64,000 nt of DNA. Origin: Paraspadella gotoi (Eukaryota > Chaetognatha). The first letter of the stretch is position 1. Each line of letters starts with the position of its first letter. The position numbers and the translations under genes were made by a program. Under the pieces are notes generated by a model that did not search any database, was not told the origin of the DNA, and saw only the letters and a program-made list of their open reading frames with translations. The DNA lies in assembly GCA_051294375.1 (NCBI GenBank), contig CM119270.1, positions 684,956-748,955 of the forward strand. The letters are read 5' to 3'. Below are positions 26,720-37,988 of the stretch, one piece after another.

Positions 26720-27712
26720 GAACAAATCTATTTCTGCAATATGCAAATGAGATTGAAGTCTCAATATCTCCTCGACAGAAATGTTTAGTGTCAAATATAT
26801 GTTATAAGTGAAGAAGTCTGATTTTAGGCGCTTTATTATATTGATTGTCTTAATTCTTAAAAAGAAAAGATTTTTAGATCATAAATACCATCATTTTTTT
26901 ACAAATCTATTATTACAACATGCAAATGAGATTAAAATATTAATTTATTAGCCTCACCCAAACAACACCCTTTGACTCCTAATCTTCCCCCTACCCTCCC
27001 TTCCCTAACCAAGCCCAATCCACCATTCCCTAACCTACCCCCCTACCCTCCCTTCCCTAACCTCCCCATACCCTCCCTTACCCAACCTACCCTTATCCTC
27101 CCTTCCCTAACCTGGCCCCTAACCTCCCCCCCTATCCCTCCACCTCAACTTTTCCCTGTCGCCTTCGAGACGCACGTTCCAGATCGTTTTGTCGCGCGGC
27201 GCCTGAAAAAAAAAAAAGAAAGAAAAAAAGGAAAAAAAGGAAAAAAATGGGAAAAAAAAGGAATGCATCTTTTATTTTCTTTTTCTCTTTTTTAAGTTGC
27301 GCCGCTAGTGTAGCGACTCTATAAGTCAATTTCCGCTCGGTCAGTCAGTCTCTCTTATTTATGTTTTAAATCCTGTTAACTCAGATTGGGCTGCATCAAA
27401 CTAGTTCATATTTTGTAAGAAACCGAAAATAATTGATTGCGACCAGATTTGAGGCTTTGTTAGAAAGAGCAAAAATTTAAAAAAATTCGGACCTTTTTAT
27501 ACATCAAATATGCATATACATATACTTTATTGTGGAATTGTATAATACTTAAGTAGTTACCTTATTATGACAAAGATACAAAAGACAGTCATTCCAGGGC
27601 GATACTTTTAACTTGGCAGTTCTTAATTTCTTTTTTTCTTTTTTTAATTTTTTTACCTTGCTAATAATCCTGCCTTTTCACAGTAGTAAACTTACGTTTC
27701 CGGTCTTACCTG

Positions 27713-27745
<33 letters not shown>
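26720..27745 (+). repeat. Inner palindrome, left arm
   Basis: Reverse complement of about 27920-28960. The well-conserved part is 26880-27745. It includes a CCCTAACC-rich stretch (26985-27130), an A/G tract (27205-27260), and the CT array reaching the centre. I see no gene. Confidence 0.92.
26985..27130 (+). repeat. Degenerate CCTAACC/CCTCCC-rich repeat
   Basis: Repeated CCCTAACCTACCC and CCCTCCCTTCCCTAACC units with irregular spacing. Loosely similar to the arthropod-type CCTAA telomeric pentamer, but not a clean pentamer array. The inverted copy is at 28540-28680. Confidence 0.7.
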
Positions 27746-27762
<17 letters not shown>

Positions 27763-27805
27763 TGTCTCATCTCCTCTCTCTCTCTCTCGTCTCTCTTCCT
27801 CTTTA

Positions 27806-27848
27806 ATTAACATTCTGCCGTAGTTCGTCCAACTTTCCGTTGGCGGGC
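27806..27848. other. Non-palindromic spacer at the centre of the large palindrome
   Basis: About 43 bases (TTAATTAACATTCTGCCG and onward) lie between a CT array (27716-27805) and a mirrored GA array (27849-27935). No duplicate was found elsewhere in the window. Confidence 0.75.
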
Positions 27849-27919
27849 ACGAAGAGAGAAGAGAGAGACAGAAGAGAGAGAGAGAGAGAGCAAGGAGAGA
27901 GAGAGAAGAGAGAAGAGCA

Positions 27920-28960
27920 AGGAGTAGAGAGTGACAAGGTAAGACCGGAAACGTAAGTTTACTAAGTGTGAAAAGCAGGATTATTAGCAAGGTAAAAAAA
28001 TTAAAAAAAGAAAAAAAGAAATTAAAGAACTGCAAGTTAAAAGTATCGCCCCTGGAATGACTGTCTTTTGTCAGTTTGTCATAATAAGGTAACTACTTAA
28101 GTATTATACAATTCCACAATAAAGTATATGTAATATGCTATTTGATGTATAAAAACGGTCCGAATTTTTTTTAAATTTTTGCTCTTTCTCTAACAAAGCC
28201 TCAAATCTGGTCGCAATCAATTATTTTCGGTTTTCTTACAATAATGAACTAGTTTGACTGCAGCCCAATCTGAGTTAACAGGATTAAAACATACATACAG
28301 AGAGACTGACTGACGCGAGCGGAAATTGACTTATAGAGTCGCCTACACCTAGCGCGCAACTTAAAAAAGAGAAAAGAGAAATAAAAGATGCATTCCTTTT
28401 TTTTCCCATTTTTTTCCTTCTTTTTCCTTTTTTTCTTTCTTTTTTTTTCAGGCGCCGCGCGACAAAACGATTCTGGAACGTGCGTCTCGAAGGCGACAGG
28501 GAAAAGTTGAGGTGGAGGGAACAGGGGGGAGGTTAGGGGCCAGGTTAGGGAAGGGAGGATTAAGGGTAGGTTGGGTAAGGGAGGTATGGGGAGGTTAGGG
28601 AAGGGAGGGTAGGGGGGTAGGTTAGGGAATGGTGGATTGGGCTTGGTTAGGGAAGGGAGGTAGGGGGAAGATTAGGAGTCAAAGGGTTGTTGTTGGGTGA
28701 GGCTAATAAATTAATATTTTAATCTCATTTGCATGTTGTAATAACAGATGTTGTAAAAAAATGAATGTATTATCTTGGCTTCAGCGATCTTCATGTGTTC
28801 CAAAACCAGATGGTTCCAATCGCGCCCCTGCGGCGATTATCGTCGCCTCCAAGCATGCACGTTCAAACAATATATATGCTGATTGTTATCCTCAACCTTT
28901 TAAGAATTAAGACAATTCAAATTATAATAAGGCGCCTAAATCAGACTTCTTCACTTATAA
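27920..28960 (-). repeat. Inner palindrome, right arm
   Basis: Mirror of 26720-27745. It contains an extra unshared segment at about 28770-28900. Differences from the left arm are mostly indels close to the centre and become substitutions further out. Confidence 0.9.
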
Positions 28961-29949
28961 ATCTACTCATCTGACACGAAGAACAAATTTTCTTTGTATC
29001 CGGTAGAGATATATTGGAGACGTTCATATCGACACTCTGAATATGGGGCAATATCTGGAAATAGCGAAGTATATGAAATAAGAATCCTTTATATTTATCT
29101 AAAAAAATAGTATGGTTCATACATCGCACATGAGGGAGCTAGTTTAATCAATATATTCCAGTTGTTTTTTAACGCTTATAATGAAAGGACCAATATCCAG
29201 AAGAAAAATAAAGGCAGATTAATTAAACAACGATAGATTTAATCCTCATACATAATTATATTTACCTGGTTTGCTCATAAACAATGTTTTACACCATATG
29301 TGTTGTTTGGGACTGTGCGGTTCCTGCGGAGATACACGACACGTCGTGCGTACTTTAGCAATTAATCAGGTATACTCAAAAAATTCGCGCCGCACGCTCA
29401 GGAAAGACTTCGTTATAGTGTATTTGTATTGTGATTGTTGTCTTCTTTTTTCGCTGATCGTCACAAACCTTGTACTGTAACTTAAAGTATGATAACCTTC
29501 TGATGACATGGTAATCCTCGATATTGCCGGGACACTTCTGCCTTCAGGCAGGGACAACGGGAAAGAAGCAACAATTACTTGAAAGATCTATTCGCCCCGG
29601 CCCTGGGTACGACCTACATTCATAAACACAAAACTCTATCTTTTAGTCAGGAGAGTGGCGACTGGACGATGTTATTCAACCCAGCCCCTGCACAGAGAAT
29701 GCGGTCGTATAGTAGCGTCCAAGTCATTTCTTACGATTACTGGGATGTTTGAGTGCGGCTCATTCTGTGGATAGGATGTTCTTGCCAGTGAAATGGAAAT
29801 TTGTGCTCACACTCAAGTCTTTGGTGGACAAGGAAACTTTTAATAGTTTGATAGGGCTACCTTCTTAACAACCTTCCAACACCGACCAGCATCAAAGAGC
29901 TCTCACGGTCACGATTTTTGTCGGTTGGGATTGCATCTCCCAATATCAA
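28961..29949. other. Diverged palindrome shoulder, no gene seen
   Basis: Only scattered similarity to the mirror interval 26330-26720 remains (for example CTTCTGCCTTC near 29535). Composition is balanced and simple repeats are few. Open frames are short (60-70 codons) and unlike any family I know. Confidence 0.5.
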
Positions 29950-30080
29950 TTACCCGGTTGCCGGGCGGTTACACGACGACCGGGCACATTTCCGGATCTT
30001 ACTTTCGGCCAGTTTAGAAATGGTGAAGAAGATATTATAAGATAAATTAATTATTTTGTATTTGTAATACATTAGTGCCT

Positions 30081-30538
30081 CTAGAAAAAAGGCGCGGACG
30101 TTAAACGTTTTTTACGAGCGTCTCTGGGTGATTTAATAAGGTCTAGCAGTTCATCAGACATTAACTGGCCGTGTCCACAGCCTCTCCGCACGGTCTCTGC
30201 GAACGTGCTTTTACACGGCACCCTCCGGCCGGAACGCCGCATCCTAGACCCGTCACATTGAGCCCTCCCACAAGTCCTCTGCTTCCCTGACTTTACCTTC
30301 TGGCACAATGTTTACTGTATTCTGCGGCAAATGGGCAACATGCAGAGAGGTGGTCTGCGAACACAATTGGATTGAAAATGACTATAGCGGTAAAAGGGTC
30401 TGTTACCGCAGGAGCACAATCAATATACCCACAGCGCACAGACCTAGATGCCACAATGGGCGCTGACTGGGACACCTCTGCATATTGATCCAACCCCAAT
30501 GTCCAATTCATCGCAGCGGGCCGTGGCTCTATCGACAA
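30081..30538 (-). pseudogene. Two overlapping coding-like frames, unidentified
   Basis: On the minus strand, a frame at 30293-30538 opens only with TTG. A second frame at 30081-30308 starts with ATG, overlaps the first and is in another register. Both have non-repetitive residue composition, and the second ends with a basic DARKKRL segment. The pattern could be a frameshifted remnant of a transposon protein. No catalytic motif is visible, and chance cannot be ruled out. Confidence 0.18.
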
Positions 30539-30859
30539 TATACACTTTGCCTAACCTAAATCAAAGCCGACTTGAATTGCTCTTGCTCCAACCTCTTCTG
30601 TCACTTTAAGATACGGGGCCTAGTTGCAACAGTGGCTTGGAACGACCGGGCAACTGACCAACACAGTACTCCTTGAGTTTAAACGAGACTGGACCATTAC
30701 TGTGCCTGGTATGAACAGAGAGGGGCCTTGTCATATTTCTCGGAAAAACCCTTTAATAAAAAACCGCCTCAGAATCATCCACCAATAGGCAAATATTAGG
30801 CCACCTTATATGCTGTAGCTCGCATACCTGGTTAAAGGACCTGGATATACATTTCCGCC

Positions 30860-33590
30860 TCGCCCTTAAATCACTACGAAGCAAATACCATCAACCTACT
30901 CACAAGCGCGGATAAACCCATTTGACAAGGAGCCACGTTTCAAATTCACTCTCGCTAAACATGTGAATATACATCATCTACTCCCCTATATATTTTAGCT
31001 CCTTAAATAAGTGTTTTCCTTGTTATAAATAAAGTACTAGATTGACTCCTCCATCCAATTCTATAGTCGTTGTGTCTATGTAGTACAAAGGCTTGCTGAT
31101 CAGGCATCGAAACGCTCTGGACTGTCGGCCTGTAACTTTATCCAGCGCTGGAGAACATCGGAGATTCATTTGAGAGGAAAGCCATTTTACGTCTGCTCAC
31201 GCTCGAAGTAAGGCGGGAGAGGATCTCTCTGTCAGGCTGCGTCATCCGATATCTTCTTCATACAAACTCCGACGCTAAGGAATCAAATAGGCGTGATTTC
31301 GATCCGTCGTGCCTTGCGTCAGCTCATGAGCCACAGGGGGTGTCGGAAGAGCTCCGTGCATCCAGGCATCGTTCTGGCAGTCGGGGTTTGGTCGGTCTCT
31401 CTTGTCGGAGTACGGGTCGTTGTGCAGATCGGTCTTTGTTTGACGCTCGTGTGACGGTCGTTTGCGATCGAATGGAGCGTCAGAGGTTGACGCGTCGGTA
31501 ACAAATACAGTCGGGATCGAGCTGAGTCACGTGGAGATCAGATATCATCTTTACGGTCGCCGATCGTTCGAATCGCGTCCCGACTCTCGAGTCGCTGCGG
31601 TACACTGCGTTCTCAGAATGAGTGTGTTCGACGTAACATCGGATGTTGAGCAGCTATGGAGAGTGCCGTTGCAGTGTTCCGTCTATCATGTCAATCTGTC
31701 GCACGTATTCGTCCGTTCAGCACAGCTGGTGCGGTCCGTTCGTCCGTCACTCGTCATCGTCGTTCGTCGTCATTCTCCTTGCCGGTTGTCGTTTCGTCGT
31801 CGTCAGGCGTCCTAAAATTTGAGACATCCGAGTCGAAAATAACTTGGTCGCCCGCACCTAACGTTTTGAGCGGTCCCACCGTGTTCGCACTGGCCTCGCC
31901 GTCCAACAGGTGGGTCATCGGTCCACGGGTGGTTTTCGGCGCGGTCGGTGCCCGCGTCGGGTTCGTTGGTCCGTCTCTCACGGGTCGGGTTCGGTCGTTC
32001 TCACATCGTCGTTCGTAAAAACAATCCTAGAGTCGTTCGTCGTAACATCACGTCATCGCTCAGATAATCGATTTTGCGTCGTCTGTGTCGCTCCTCTGTC
32101 TTGGTCAGTCTATCGTCGTCGTCCGATCCAGATCCGATTCGTCTTCGTTCGTGCGCATCGCGGAGATTCGTGGATGCGTGCGCTCAACTCACTGTGCACT
32201 ACAGTGTAGTCGTTGCCGAGTCGTAACGGCTACGTCTCAGATATGCTGAGTCATTTGTTCGGCTTCAGACTCGCGTGCTCGTGTCGTCATCATCGGCCTC
32301 GTTCGTCCATCCTGCTTCCGAAGCTTTCGGCATGACCATCAGTCAATCCCACGTTCGTGACGTGAGAAACCTGTCTTGTCGTCTCGACGAATCATGCGTC
32401 CATTCGTATTGACTTTCGCGTGGTGTGCGTTCCGTCGATTCCATCATATGCCAGTACGTATCTGCTAGCACCGCGTCGTCCACTACCCTAATTTACACTT
32501 CAGCATCATCCATGTCGCGACGCCGCTCGTTTACTGCGTTTCGGTACAGTCGCGGCGTGTGAGAGTGCGCATGTCCGTTACTCACGTCATCAGAAGTTTC
32601 CGGTTGTCAATGCCCGCGAATGTCGCGCTCGTCTAATCTCGTTTCCCCTGGTTTCGGAGTCGTCGGTTCGTCGGCACGCCCGGTTATCTGTAGCACTTCC
32701 GCTCGTATTACGAGTTCAGCTTCGTCGCGCTCGTTCGTATCGGCTGCTGTCTTCGGGAGGGTCCTCTCTCAGTGTCATCCGCTTCGAGAGTTTGCTAATC
32801 GGCATCATATCGCTTCCACATCTTCGGAGAGTCTTGTCTGGGATTTACGTTCGCCCAGTCATCGGGGTCATCGGTCGGTTCGTCGGTTCGTCGTCCGTTC
32901 GTTTCGCACTGTCGAGAGATCTTCTATACGTCACGGCCTTAGTCGTGCATTCGTCTCCATATAATGCCAAACTGGATCCCTCGTCCGTTTGCTGTGAAAC
33001 GACATTACCTTATCGCGATCCGTTCGGTCATCATCGTCGTCTGTAAAGCATCTCGCTCACAGCAATAGCGGTCATCCCTGCGATGCAACAGACTTCCGCG
33101 TGCGGGTCCCAAAACAGTGTTCCAGTCAGCTTCCACGGTCGTTCGTACCCGCGTTTTCCGTTGGTCTCTCGTCGGAGCGACTGCCGCTCAACGCGGTAAG
33201 TAACTCGGGGCGCTCTCCGCAGCCTCGAGAGAGTGCTTACCTTCGGGGAAGACTCCTCGCCATGGGTTCCGGGCCTTGACGCGGTCGGGTCATCTCCGGA
33301 ACCTCGACAAACCGGGAGGTTTTTCAACATCGGGTCCTGCAGGTTGAATCAATTTTTCCCTCCGTGTCAGGAGATGTCTCCTAAATGATCTCTCCGCCGG
33401 ATGAGCTCTGGCGGTCGGTTCCGTCATTCGGGTCGGATCGTCGTCGGTTCGTCGGGTCCATCGGTCGTCTTTTTGTCGTCGTTGTTTCGTCGTCGTCGTC
33501 CGTAGTCGTCGTTCGTTTGTCGTCGTCCGTTCGTCGGTGTTCGCGTTCGTGCGTTGTTCGTCGTCGTCGTTCATTGTCCGTCGTCGTCGT
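30860..33590. other. Right-arm-only insertion: TCG-rich degenerate DNA
   Basis: From about 31300 the sequence is enriched in TCG, GTCG and TTCGTC motifs on the plus strand, becoming recognisable GTC repeats at 33430-33600. Overlapping frames in several registers (31462-31815, 31656-32018, 31910-32209, 32620-32964) show the low stop density of TCG-rich sequence and do not look like one gene. Confidence 0.6.
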
Positions 33591-33744
33591 TCGTCGTCGT
33601 GTCGGTCGTCCGTCGGTGATGGAGAAAAAACAGATACCTTGGCTCAGAATGACGATGAAATGAATCAGAAAAAAAGACGTCTTACAAATAAAATACATTT
33701 AAACAATTGCTCTATATTTTTCACTTATATTTTTGATTTAAATT

Positions 33745-33960
33745 AGCCTTGAAGAATCCATTGCATCTGATGAACAGCTGACCAAAATTGATCAGGATGC
33801 CACGGTAGTGACCAGTGCCTCAATCATCCTGCTTGCAGTGGAAGGATCTACAGCCGCAGCAACCTGCGGTCGATGGACAGCTGCTTGGGCGTCGGCGGCG
33901 GCGGCGCCTGTCACTGACCCCTCAATTCCCAAATTCTGTGTTGACCTTTGAGGTCAAACG
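33745..33960. other. Right-arm partner of the conserved low-repeat segment
   Basis: Reverse complement of 24061-24270 with few substitutions, including the GGCGGCGGCG cluster. Confidence 0.6.
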
Positions 33961-34559
33961 ATTTAATGAGATGGAATTCACAAGTTTCTCCCTCCATCCT
34001 TTTTCTCTCTCATCCTCTTCTCTATTAAACTTCACTTTCCTCTTCCTCTCTCTTCTCCCTTCACCTCTCTCTCTCTTCCTCATCCTATCCTCCTCCCTCT
34101 CACTCCTCTTCGTCTTGCCCTCCGAACTCTTCCTCCATCACTTCTTCCACTTCTCCTCCCCATCTTTCTCCCTCCCTCTCCCCCCTCTTCCTCCCTCTCT
34201 TCCTCCCTCTCCCCTTCACCGCCTCTTCTTTCCCTCTCTCCCTCCTTCCTCTCCTCCCCTCTCTCCCCTCCCTCTCTCCCTCCTCTTCTTCGCCCTCGTC
34301 TGAGTCCGTAACCTTTTACAATTCGCAGCGACATCCTTACATTTCCAGTCAATCACCTTCGTGAACGCAACGACAACGACGACGAACAACGACACAACAA
34401 ACGACATTTCCTAACGAGTTCCTTTTTCCCTCCATTTTTGGATCTTTCAAATCATAATCCTTCACCCTGAATCGTCGCAGTCACTTACCCGGTTCTAATG
34501 ATCATACTACAGATCATACTACAGATATACTACAGATATTATACAGAGTTATTTAAAAC

Positions 34560-34690
34560 GTCTTGTTGTGAAAAACCTGCATTGATTAGGAAATTATCTT
34601 GTAAAAGGGATAAAGGCCTTAATTAGCTTATTTATATTTAAAAATAGCTTATTTATTGAATAATGGAATTTTTATATTGGTATCGATTCT
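34560..34690 (+). mobile_element. Dispersed element, right-arm copy
   Basis: Counterpart of 23285-23440: GATAAAGGCCTTAATTAGC, then GCTTATTTATTGAATAATGG and TTTTTATATTGGTATCGATT. Confidence 0.5.
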
Positions 34691-34729
34691 CATACAGTGA
34701 GTCTCTGTAATTCTCTGGAACTTTCTTTC

Positions 34730-34761
<32 letters not shown>

Positions 34762-34824
34762 TTCGCTCCTGCTCATTCTTCTTTGACTCTCTTAGTTCCC
34801 GTCTTTTCTTTCTTTTTTCTTTCG

Positions 34825-34860
<36 letters not shown>

Positions 34861-35919
34861 CTCGTAATCGTCTCCTTTAATTCCTAACCTTTTCGATGTT
34901 CATCGCCTACTAATCCCTAAATGTTTCCTCGTCTCATCTCGCTCTCTGTCCCTCTCCCCCCTTCTCTATTACTCCCCCATTTCAAAATCATCCTTCAGAC
35001 TCCAAAGCAGAACATACTGACCAAAACTCTGACCCATTTATTTCTTGCCAAATTCTCTTCGTTTCTCCCTAAAATTAATTTAACTTTATTTTACATCTGA
35101 ATATGTTATTACGTTTATCCAACGCTTATCGCCCACTCTCTCTCCTCTCTCCTCTCTCTCTCTCTCCCCCTCCTCCTCTCACCTACCCCCTCCATCCCCC
35201 AACCATTAACCACCATAATCTTTCCCTTCAGCAAACATTGAAACGAATTAACGGCTTCGGGTCGCGAGATTGATATTGCCTTTGCAGTACCCCGTCGCTG
35301 GAAGCTCAGGGTCATTCCTCTCTCTCTCTCTCTCCCTTCTGGGTCCCGTTCTCTCTCTCTTCTCTCTCTCTCTCTCTCTCTCCTCTCTCCTCTCCTCTCT
35401 TCTCACGTATTCGTTAAACAATCTGTTGACATTTGATTCAGTGGTCAACGTCCCGCGCCGACGACAGACCGACGACGACGAGACGAACGCGACGACGACG
35501 ACGACGACGAGACGTATCCGGACGACGACACGATTTTGGATGTTGAATTTATCTCCTCTCGTTACGAAACCTTTGAAGACCAATGATGTGTCGGCCCGCT
35601 GAAAGACAACGAGGTAACGACACGACACCCACGACGACTACGACAACGAAGTGAAAAAAACAACCGATGAAGAAGAAAGAAAACAACCGATGAAAAAGAA
35701 GAAAACAACGATGACATTAAGATTAAAGATTTGTGTCAGAGATTGATATAAACAAGCGTCACTTAATGTAAATAATTTTTTTGGTAACGACACGTATCTA
35801 AATTCCGCTATTTGTTAAGAGTTTAATTATAGTACAATATCGCTGTTTTTAAAAGTACAGAAAAGTTTTTCTGTTCAAAAAAAAAAATCTTAAAAAGAAT
35901 TAGGATCGAGCCTCCCTCA

Positions 35920-36160
35920 ATGAATAAAACAATATTGATGCGATGAAAATAACAAAGGATTGATGCGAAGATTAACCAAATATGATGCGATGATAACCAA
36001 AAATTGAGCAATGATAACGCAATGATCGATGTGATGGATAACCAAATGATGATGTGGTGGATAATATTGTGAAATTGCATGTTGGAGTTATTACGCTCAT
36101 GAGGGTAGTCATTCATTGATGCGTGATAGTCATTCATTGATGCAACCTGAATCATTCATT
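35920..36160 (+). repeat. ~20-25-bp GATGCGATGATAACC tandem repeat
   Basis: About eight degenerate units with GATGCGA, GATAACCAAA and CATTGATG variants. The long minus-strand frame over it is a repeat translation. Confidence 0.65.
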
Positions 36161-36650
36161 TGCATATAAACAAATGCTGTGTATGAGTGAAAGAGAGAAA
36201 ATAAAGAGAGAGAAAAGAAGAGAATAAAAATCTCGGGAGTAATTTGGATTTTGCATTGAGAGAAAAAAGGCGAGACAAATTGGCGTCTAAAAGTTTTTTA
36301 AAAGGAAAAAAAATAATCAAAATTTTTCAAAAAACGATCATGCAAGAGAATCGTACAAGAAAGAGGGAGAAAGACAGAGAGATGAAAGAAGACCGAAAAG
36401 AGAAGAAAGAGACAGAGAAAGAGAAAGCTGACAGCGCTTAAAGGCCAGCTGTACAGTAGGCCGGAACAGGTGTTGAAAAACTAAAAGAAGTTCTCTCAGA
36501 ATAAATTGGTAAGTGACTGTTAGAGAATATGAAAAATAAAAATTATATTTAAAAAATTATTTCATTAATAATCGCACAGAAGCCTTTAAAGATTATTTTA
36601 TTACTATATAAAGTTAAAAATTTTTTTTGAATTTTTCAATTTTTTTTGAT

Positions 36651-36879
36651 AGATTCTGGATAGAGCTTTAAAAGTTAGAATAAAAGGTAATTAATACAAA
36701 TTTTTAAATTTTTTTGTTTTTTTGATCAAAAATTTTAAAAAACTATAAAATTCAGCCAATGATGATGATTGATGAGATTTTTTAACGTTTTTTCTGTTTT
36801 TAAACCATTTCCTTGTCAAAATTTTAAAAAAATTGTAGTACTAACATTCATTTTAACTTTTCAAGCTTTATAAGAATCC
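36651..36879 (+). mobile_element. MITE-like fold-back element, copy 1
   Basis: The left end AGATTCTGGATAGAGC followed by TTTAAAAGTTAGAA is matched by a right end reading ATTTTAACTTTTCAAGC and TTTATAAGAATCC. These are inverted ends of about 39 bp around an AT-rich core. Homologous elements lie at 50349-50600 and 53463-53673. It encodes no protein. Confidence 0.5.
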
Positions 36880-37589
36880 GTTCTTAAAATAAATTTTTTA
36901 AAAATTTTTTGTCACTTTGTATAATATTAATAAATATGTTAAAAAGCCCTCAGTGCAACAACCCAATGAACTAATGAGAAAGTTGGCATTTGAAACATCG
37001 ATTTTAGTAATGGAAGGAAAAAGAAATTTTTTTGAGAGAATTAGAAGTTAATAAAAATGTTTCAATTTTTGGCCCGCCCTTTAACTGTACAGTTCACTGC
37101 AAGAGCCTGATAACTCGTTTTTAAAGGGTCAGAAAGAGGCAGCAACTGAAACAAAAACTGACAAAAATAAGAAAAGAAATATATATATATTTAAAGAGAG
37201 AGAAAGAAAAGGAAAAAAAACTGTTTACAATGGTTTACAATTGGAAATTTTTAGCAAATTTTTCCAATCATAGGTTGTTGAAGGATTTTATTTTTATTTG
37301 TATAAAATTAAGATGTAGCTTCTCTATTAAAAAGTTCCTTGAGTTCCCCATTTTTATTATAGATTTAAAAAAGAAATTTTGAATTTTCAATCTTCAATAT
37401 TATAATACCTGCAATATGTAAATTAGGATTGAAAGCATTTTTATATACTAATATACTATAATCTCATTTGCATATTGCAGTAAATCATAAATGAAGTGGA
37501 AATTCAAACAAAAAATACTTAAAATTTCGGAAAAATTGTAATAAGAAAATATCAAGCCTATTTAAGAATGAGCAGGCCATATCTAAAAT

Positions 37590-37938
37590 TTTTAACTTAC
37601 TATGATCGCACACTTTTATAAACTTCATACGTAATTATATAATAATTTTTATTTAAAAAAAACGTAAGTCCAGCCAAAACTATAAAAAGGGTAGTAGTTT
37701 TTTTATACAAAAAAAGCGTGACGCCGACGACGACGAGACGACGTCACAAGAGAAGCTGACCCCGAATCAATATCGAGCCTGAACCGGCTTTCGCCGGTCA
37801 TGGCTCGATAAAGAAGAAATATTTTGAACTAAAAGAGAAAGATTTTCTCTTTCCTCTTTTGAACCCTTCGCGTCTCTCTCTCGCTCTTCTCTCTCTCTTA
37901 TTCTCTCTCTCCTGCTCTCTCTCTCTCTCTCTGTCTCT

Positions 37939-37988
<50 letters not shown>

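Larger units (their letters stand above)
29950..35880 (-). repeat. Block D, right arm of the large palindrome
   Basis: Mirror of 22086-26330. Conserved stretches are 30000-30140, 30825-30850, 33600-33690 and 33700-35880. About 30860-33590 is an unmatched insertion rich in TCG motifs. Confidence 0.8.
35881..37589. other. AT-rich insertion in the right palindrome arm
   Basis: No partner exists on the left arm. It starts with a GATGCGATGATAACC repeat (35920-36160), followed by purine-rich DNA (36180-36430) and about 1.1 kb of very AT-rich DNA that holds a fold-back element (36651-36879). I see no gene; the 65-codon frame at 36244-36441 is K/E/R-rich repeat sequence. Confidence 0.7.

Noticed and set aside
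27716-27935. PacBio hairpin adapter left at the palindrome centre
   Set aside because: The 43-bp spacer does not resemble the standard adapter as I remember it, so this artefact cannot be claimed directly; a fold-back read remains possible.
31462-32964. Series of 60-120-codon frames suggesting an intronless gene
   Set aside because: Frames overlap in several registers, have no shared domain, and lie in TCG-rich degenerate DNA absent from the mirror arm.
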